In this document: positions 5,748-8,413 of the stretch, one piece after another
Layout of the letters: every line of letters starts with the position of its first letter
Numbering within the stretch: position 1 is the stretch's first letter
The notes under the pieces: generated by a model
Seen by the model: the letters and a program-made list of their open reading frames with translations, nothing else
Told to the model about the DNA's origin: nothing
The model's database searches: none
Assembly: GCA_046313675.1 (NCBI GenBank)
Contig: JBKBXU010000206.1
Span: 1-8,413 of the forward strand
Length of the DNA stretch: 8,413 nt
From: JBKBXU01 sp046313675
GTDB taxonomy: Bacteria > Bacteroidota > Bacteroidia > Cytophagales > Cytophagaceae
Direction of reading: 5' to 3'
Made by a program: the position numbers and the translations under genes

Positions 5748-8030
5748 ATGGCCATAAACATCAGAAAAGAAGATGCCCTGAATTATCATTCACAGGGCCA
5801 ACCCGGAAAAATTGAAGTTGTTCCAACCAAAATTTTAAGTTCACAGATAGACCTTGCCTTAGCCTATTCTCCAGGTGTTGCAGAGCCTTGCAAAGAGATT
5901 GCCAATAATAAAGAGGATGCTTATAAGTATACCGCTAAAGGAAATCTTGTGGCTGTTATTACCAATGGTACGGCGGTGTTAGGATTGGGGAATATAGGTC
6001 CGGATGCTTCAAAGCCTGTTATGGAGGGTAAGGGCGTTTTGTTTAAGAAATTTGCAGGAATAGATGTGTTTGATATCGAAGTTGACTGCACAGATCCTGA
6101 GAAATTTATTGAAATAGTAAAATCACTTGAACCGACTTTCGGTGGGATTAATCTTGAAGATATCAAAGCTCCGGAATGTTTTTTAATTGAGGAGCAATTA
6201 CGGGAAAAAATGAACATTCCTGTGATGCATGATGATCAGCATGGCACAGCGATTATTTCATCGGCAGCTTTGCTTAATGCACTGGAATTAGTAAAAAAGA
6301 AAATCGATAAAGTTAAGTTCCTGGTTTCAGGAGCAGGTGCAGCCGCAATTTCATGTACCAAATTATATGTGTCTCTGGGCGCTAAGCAGGAAAATATTAT
6401 CATGGTTGATAAAGATGGTGTTATCAGACATGATCGTGTGGGCTTAGATCCTTCCCATCTGACATTTGCAACAAAAAAAGATGTTTCGTCACTTGCTGAG
6501 GCAATAGATGGGGCAGATGTTTACATTGGTTTGTCTACCGGAAATGTTCTTACACCGGAAATGCTTAAAAAAATGGCAAAAGATCCCATAGTTTTTGCCC
6601 TTGCTAACCCTATTCCGGAAATTGATTATAATCTGGCTCTTGCTACAAGAAAAGATGTTGTCATGGCTACCGGGCGTTCTGATCACCCTAACCAGGTAAA
6701 TAATGTCTTGGGTTTCCCTTATATTTTCCGTGGAGCTCTTGATGTTCGTGCAACTGAGATCAACGAAGAGATGAAGCTTGCGGCCGTTTTGGCTTTAAAG
6801 GATTTGGCAAAAGAACCTGTTCCTGAGATTGTAAATAAGGCTTATAGTGATCAGAAATTATCTTTTGGTAAGAATTATTTGATCCCTAAACCTCTGGATA
6901 CAAGACTTATTACCACTATTTCTCCTGCAGTAGCCAAGGCTGCCATTGATTCCGGTGTAGCACGGACAAGCATTACAGATTGGGAAAATTATCATTTGAA
7001 ACTTCAGCAACGGATAGGGATAGACCAAAAACTGATGTCCCGTATTATTAGCAGGGCACGTCAACATCCGAAAAGAGTGGTGTTTGCAGAAGCTGATCAT
7101 TTTAAAATTTTAAAAGCTGCCCAAATAATAATTGATGAAGGTATAGGTGAGCCTATTTTGCTTGGTAACAAGCAAAAAATCAAGAGGTTGATTGAGGAAT
7201 ATAAATTGGATTTGGGGAATTGCTTAATTTTAAATCCTCGGGAAGAAAAGGAACGGATTAATAAATTTGGAAAGCTGTTTTATCAAAAGAGGCAAAGAAG
7301 AGGAATTACTCTGTCGGAAAGCCGTCAGTTGATGAGGCAGCGAAATTATTTTGGAGCGATGATGGTGGAAACAGGTGAGGCTGATGCTTTTATTTCCGGT
7401 CTTACCAGGGACTATGCTTCCACTATAAAGCCGGCTTTACAGGTGATAGGCGTTGAAGAGGGTATGAAGAAAGTAGCCGGAATGTATATTATCCTAAATA
7501 AAAATAATACATACTTCTTTTCTGATACCACCGTTAATGAAAATCCAAGTGTAGAAGATTTGGTAGAAATTGTTGGTTTAACTGCAAAAAGGGTTAGATT
7601 TTTTGGGTCTGAGCCACGAATAGCAATGTTGTCCTATTCTAATTTCGGTTCAAGTAAAGGAGATGTTCCCAAGAAGATGGCTATGGCAACACGATGTGCG
7701 CTGGAACGTTATCCTGACTTATTGATTGATGGAGACATTCAGGCAAATATAGCCTTAGATACAAAACTGCAACAAGAAAATTATCCGTTCAGCCTGTTGG
7801 CTAAAGAAGGTGCTAATACATTGATATTCCCCGGCTTGGCTTCCGGAAATATTGCTTATAAACTTTTGCAGGAAATTGGTGGCGCAGAGGCTATAGGGCC
7901 AATCCTGATGGGAATGAGAAAGCCCGTACATATACTTCAACTTGGAAGTTCTGTTAGGGAAATTGTAAATATGGTGGCAATAGGCGTTGTAGATGCCCAT
8001 ACTTTTAGTAATAGAAATAACAATAAATGA
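5748..8030 (+). CDS. maeB: NADP-dependent malic enzyme with C-terminal phosphotransacetylase-like domain
   Basis: This enzyme oxidatively decarboxylates malate to pyruvate and CO2, supplying NADPH in the cytoplasm. At 760 residues it matches the long MaeB class (E. coli MaeB is 759). The malic domain has catalytic Tyr40 (LAYSPGVA), Lys95 (MEGKGVLFKK) and metal-binding Glu137/Asp138 (INLEDIKAPE) and Asp163 (HDDQHGTA). The NAD(P) fold carries GAGAAA at 195-200. NADP preference is inferred from the family, not from a decisive residue. The C-terminal half (about 430-755) is phosphotransacetylase-like, but the catalytic Ser-Arg pair of true Pta (LSRG) is replaced by Gln731-Leu732; in MaeB relatives this domain is held to be regulatory, sensing acetyl-CoA. 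ATG 5748 aligns with the E. coli N-terminus, and the next Met is residue 92. The stop overlaps the ruvA start. Confidence 0.96.
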   Translation: MAINIRKEDALNYHSQGQPGKIEVVPTKILSSQIDLALAYSPGVAEPCKEIANNKEDAYKYTAKGNLVAVITNGTAVLGLGNIGPDASKPVMEGKGVLFKKFAGIDVFDIEVDCTDPEKFIEIVKSLEPTFGGINLEDIKAPECFLIEEQLREKMNIPVMHDDQHGTAIISSAALLNALELVKKKIDKVKFLVSGAGAAAISCTKLYVSLGAKQENIIMVDKDGVIRHDRVGLDPSHLTFATKKDVSSLAEAIDGADVYIGLSTGNVLTPEMLKKMAKDPIVFALANPIPEIDYNLALATRKDVVMATGRSDHPNQVNNVLGFPYIFRGALDVRATEINEEMKLAAVLALKDLAKEPVPEIVNKAYSDQKLSFGKNYLIPKPLDTRLITTISPAVAKAAIDSGVARTSITDWENYHLKLQQRIGIDQKLMSRIISRARQHPKRVVFAEADHFKILKAAQIIIDEGIGEPILLGNKQKIKRLIEEYKLDLGNCLILNPREEKERINKFGKLFYQKRQRRGITLSESRQLMRQRNYFGAMMVETGEADAFISGLTRDYASTIKPALQVIGVEEGMKKVAGMYIILNKNNTYFFSDTTVNENPSVEDLVEIVGLTAKRVRFFGSEPRIAMLSYSNFGSSKGDVPKKMAMATRCALERYPDLLIDGDIQANIALDTKLQQENYPFSLLAKEGANTLIFPGLASGNIAYKLLQEIGGAEAIGPILMGMRKPVHILQLGSSVREIVNMVAIGVVDAHTFSNRNNNK

Positions 8031-8413
8031 TCGCTTATGTTGATGGTAAGCTTGTTCATAAGGAACCTGCTTACGTAATTATTGAAACAAATGGTCTCGG
8101 ATACGAGATTAAGATTTCTTTGCAAACTTATTCGTCTCTCCAAGAGGGGGAACGGTGCAAACTACTTACCTATTTTCACGTCAAAGAAGATGCACATACT
8201 TTGTATGGTTTTTCATCTTCTTTGGAGAAGAAAGTTTTTATGGATTTGATCTCAATTTCCGGAGTCGGTCCAAATACTGCGCTGACCTGCCTTTCCTCTA
8301 TGAGTGCACCTGAGATTGCTCAGGCCATCAGCAACGAGGATGTCCGGACTATTCAGAATATTAAAGGGATTGGTGCTAAAACTGCCCAACGGATTATTCT
8401 TGAATTAAAGGAT
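8027..8413 (+). CDS. ruvA: Holliday junction branch migration protein RuvA (partial, 3' end outside window)
   Basis: RuvA binds four-way DNA junctions and loads the RuvB motor for branch migration in recombination and repair. The first 129 residues are present, of about 200 expected. Domain I (about 1-62) starts with MIAYVDGKLV and contains the acidic pin Glu54-Asp55 (VKEDAHTLYGF), which lies at the junction centre. Domain II has both helix-hairpin-helix motifs: SISGVGPNTA (76-85) and NIKGIGAKTA (111-120). The frame is open to the window edge, so domain III, which contacts RuvB, is not seen. The start ATG (8027-8029) overlaps the maeB stop TGA (8028-8030), which suggests translational coupling and a shared transcript. 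Confidence 0.95.
   Translation, partial: MIAYVDGKLVHKEPAYVIIETNGLGYEIKISLQTYSSLQEGERCKLLTYFHVKEDAHTLYGFSSSLEKKVFMDLISISGVGPNTALTCLSSMSAPEIAQAISNEDVRTIQNIKGIGAKTAQRIILELKD

Noticed and set aside
1..8413. A previously undescribed system, mobile element, CRISPR array or defence island
   Set aside because: Every gene belongs to a well-known core family, all lie on one strand, and I found no direct repeats, integrase, transposase or unexplained long frame.

Overview
The window reads as ordinary chromosomal core sequence from a member of the Bacteroidota; I cannot settle the order. The evidence is low GC, start sites without Shine-Dalgarno sequences, two plus-strand matches to the Bacteroidota promoter motif TAnnTTTG (one with a TTTG box 19 bases upstream), and proteins of Bacteroidota type. 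All seven genes lie on the plus strand. No mobile element, CRISPR array, tRNA or rRNA is visible, and no foreign-looking segment stands out.

Left block (1-2205): the last codons of argG (argininosuccinate synthase), then argC (N-acetyl-gamma-glutamyl-phosphate reductase), then prfB (release factor 2), all closely spaced. prfB is complete but interrupted by an in-frame TGA at codon 21. It carries the classical +1 programmed frameshift site (AGGAGG, TAT, CTT TGA C), so the full 358-residue protein is read as join(1128..1187,1189..2205).

Middle block (2206-5477): a 169-base gap carries a good promoter match. It is followed by an apparent operon of tatA (Tat translocase pore subunit), gatA (amidotransferase subunit A, starting at TTG) and a secreted MltD-like lytic transglycosylase with two LysM domains. 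The block ends at a strong hairpin terminator that should work in both directions.

Right block (5478-8413): a gene-free AT-rich stretch leads to maeB, a malic enzyme fused to a phosphotransacetylase-like domain. Its best promoter match sits so close to the ATG that the transcript may be leaderless. maeB overlaps the start of ruvA (Holliday junction DNA-binding subunit) in an ATGA arrangement, and ruvA runs off the right edge.

The genes do not form one pathway: they cover arginine synthesis, translation termination, protein export, tRNA amidation, cell-wall turnover, carbon metabolism and recombination. I found no undescribed multi-gene system. The points most worth a second look are the prfB frameshift site in a lineage that scarcely uses Shine-Dalgarno pairing for initiation, the possible leaderless start of maeB, the loss of transacetylase residues in its C-terminal domain, and a weak candidate small RNA on the minus strand facing the bidirectional terminator.
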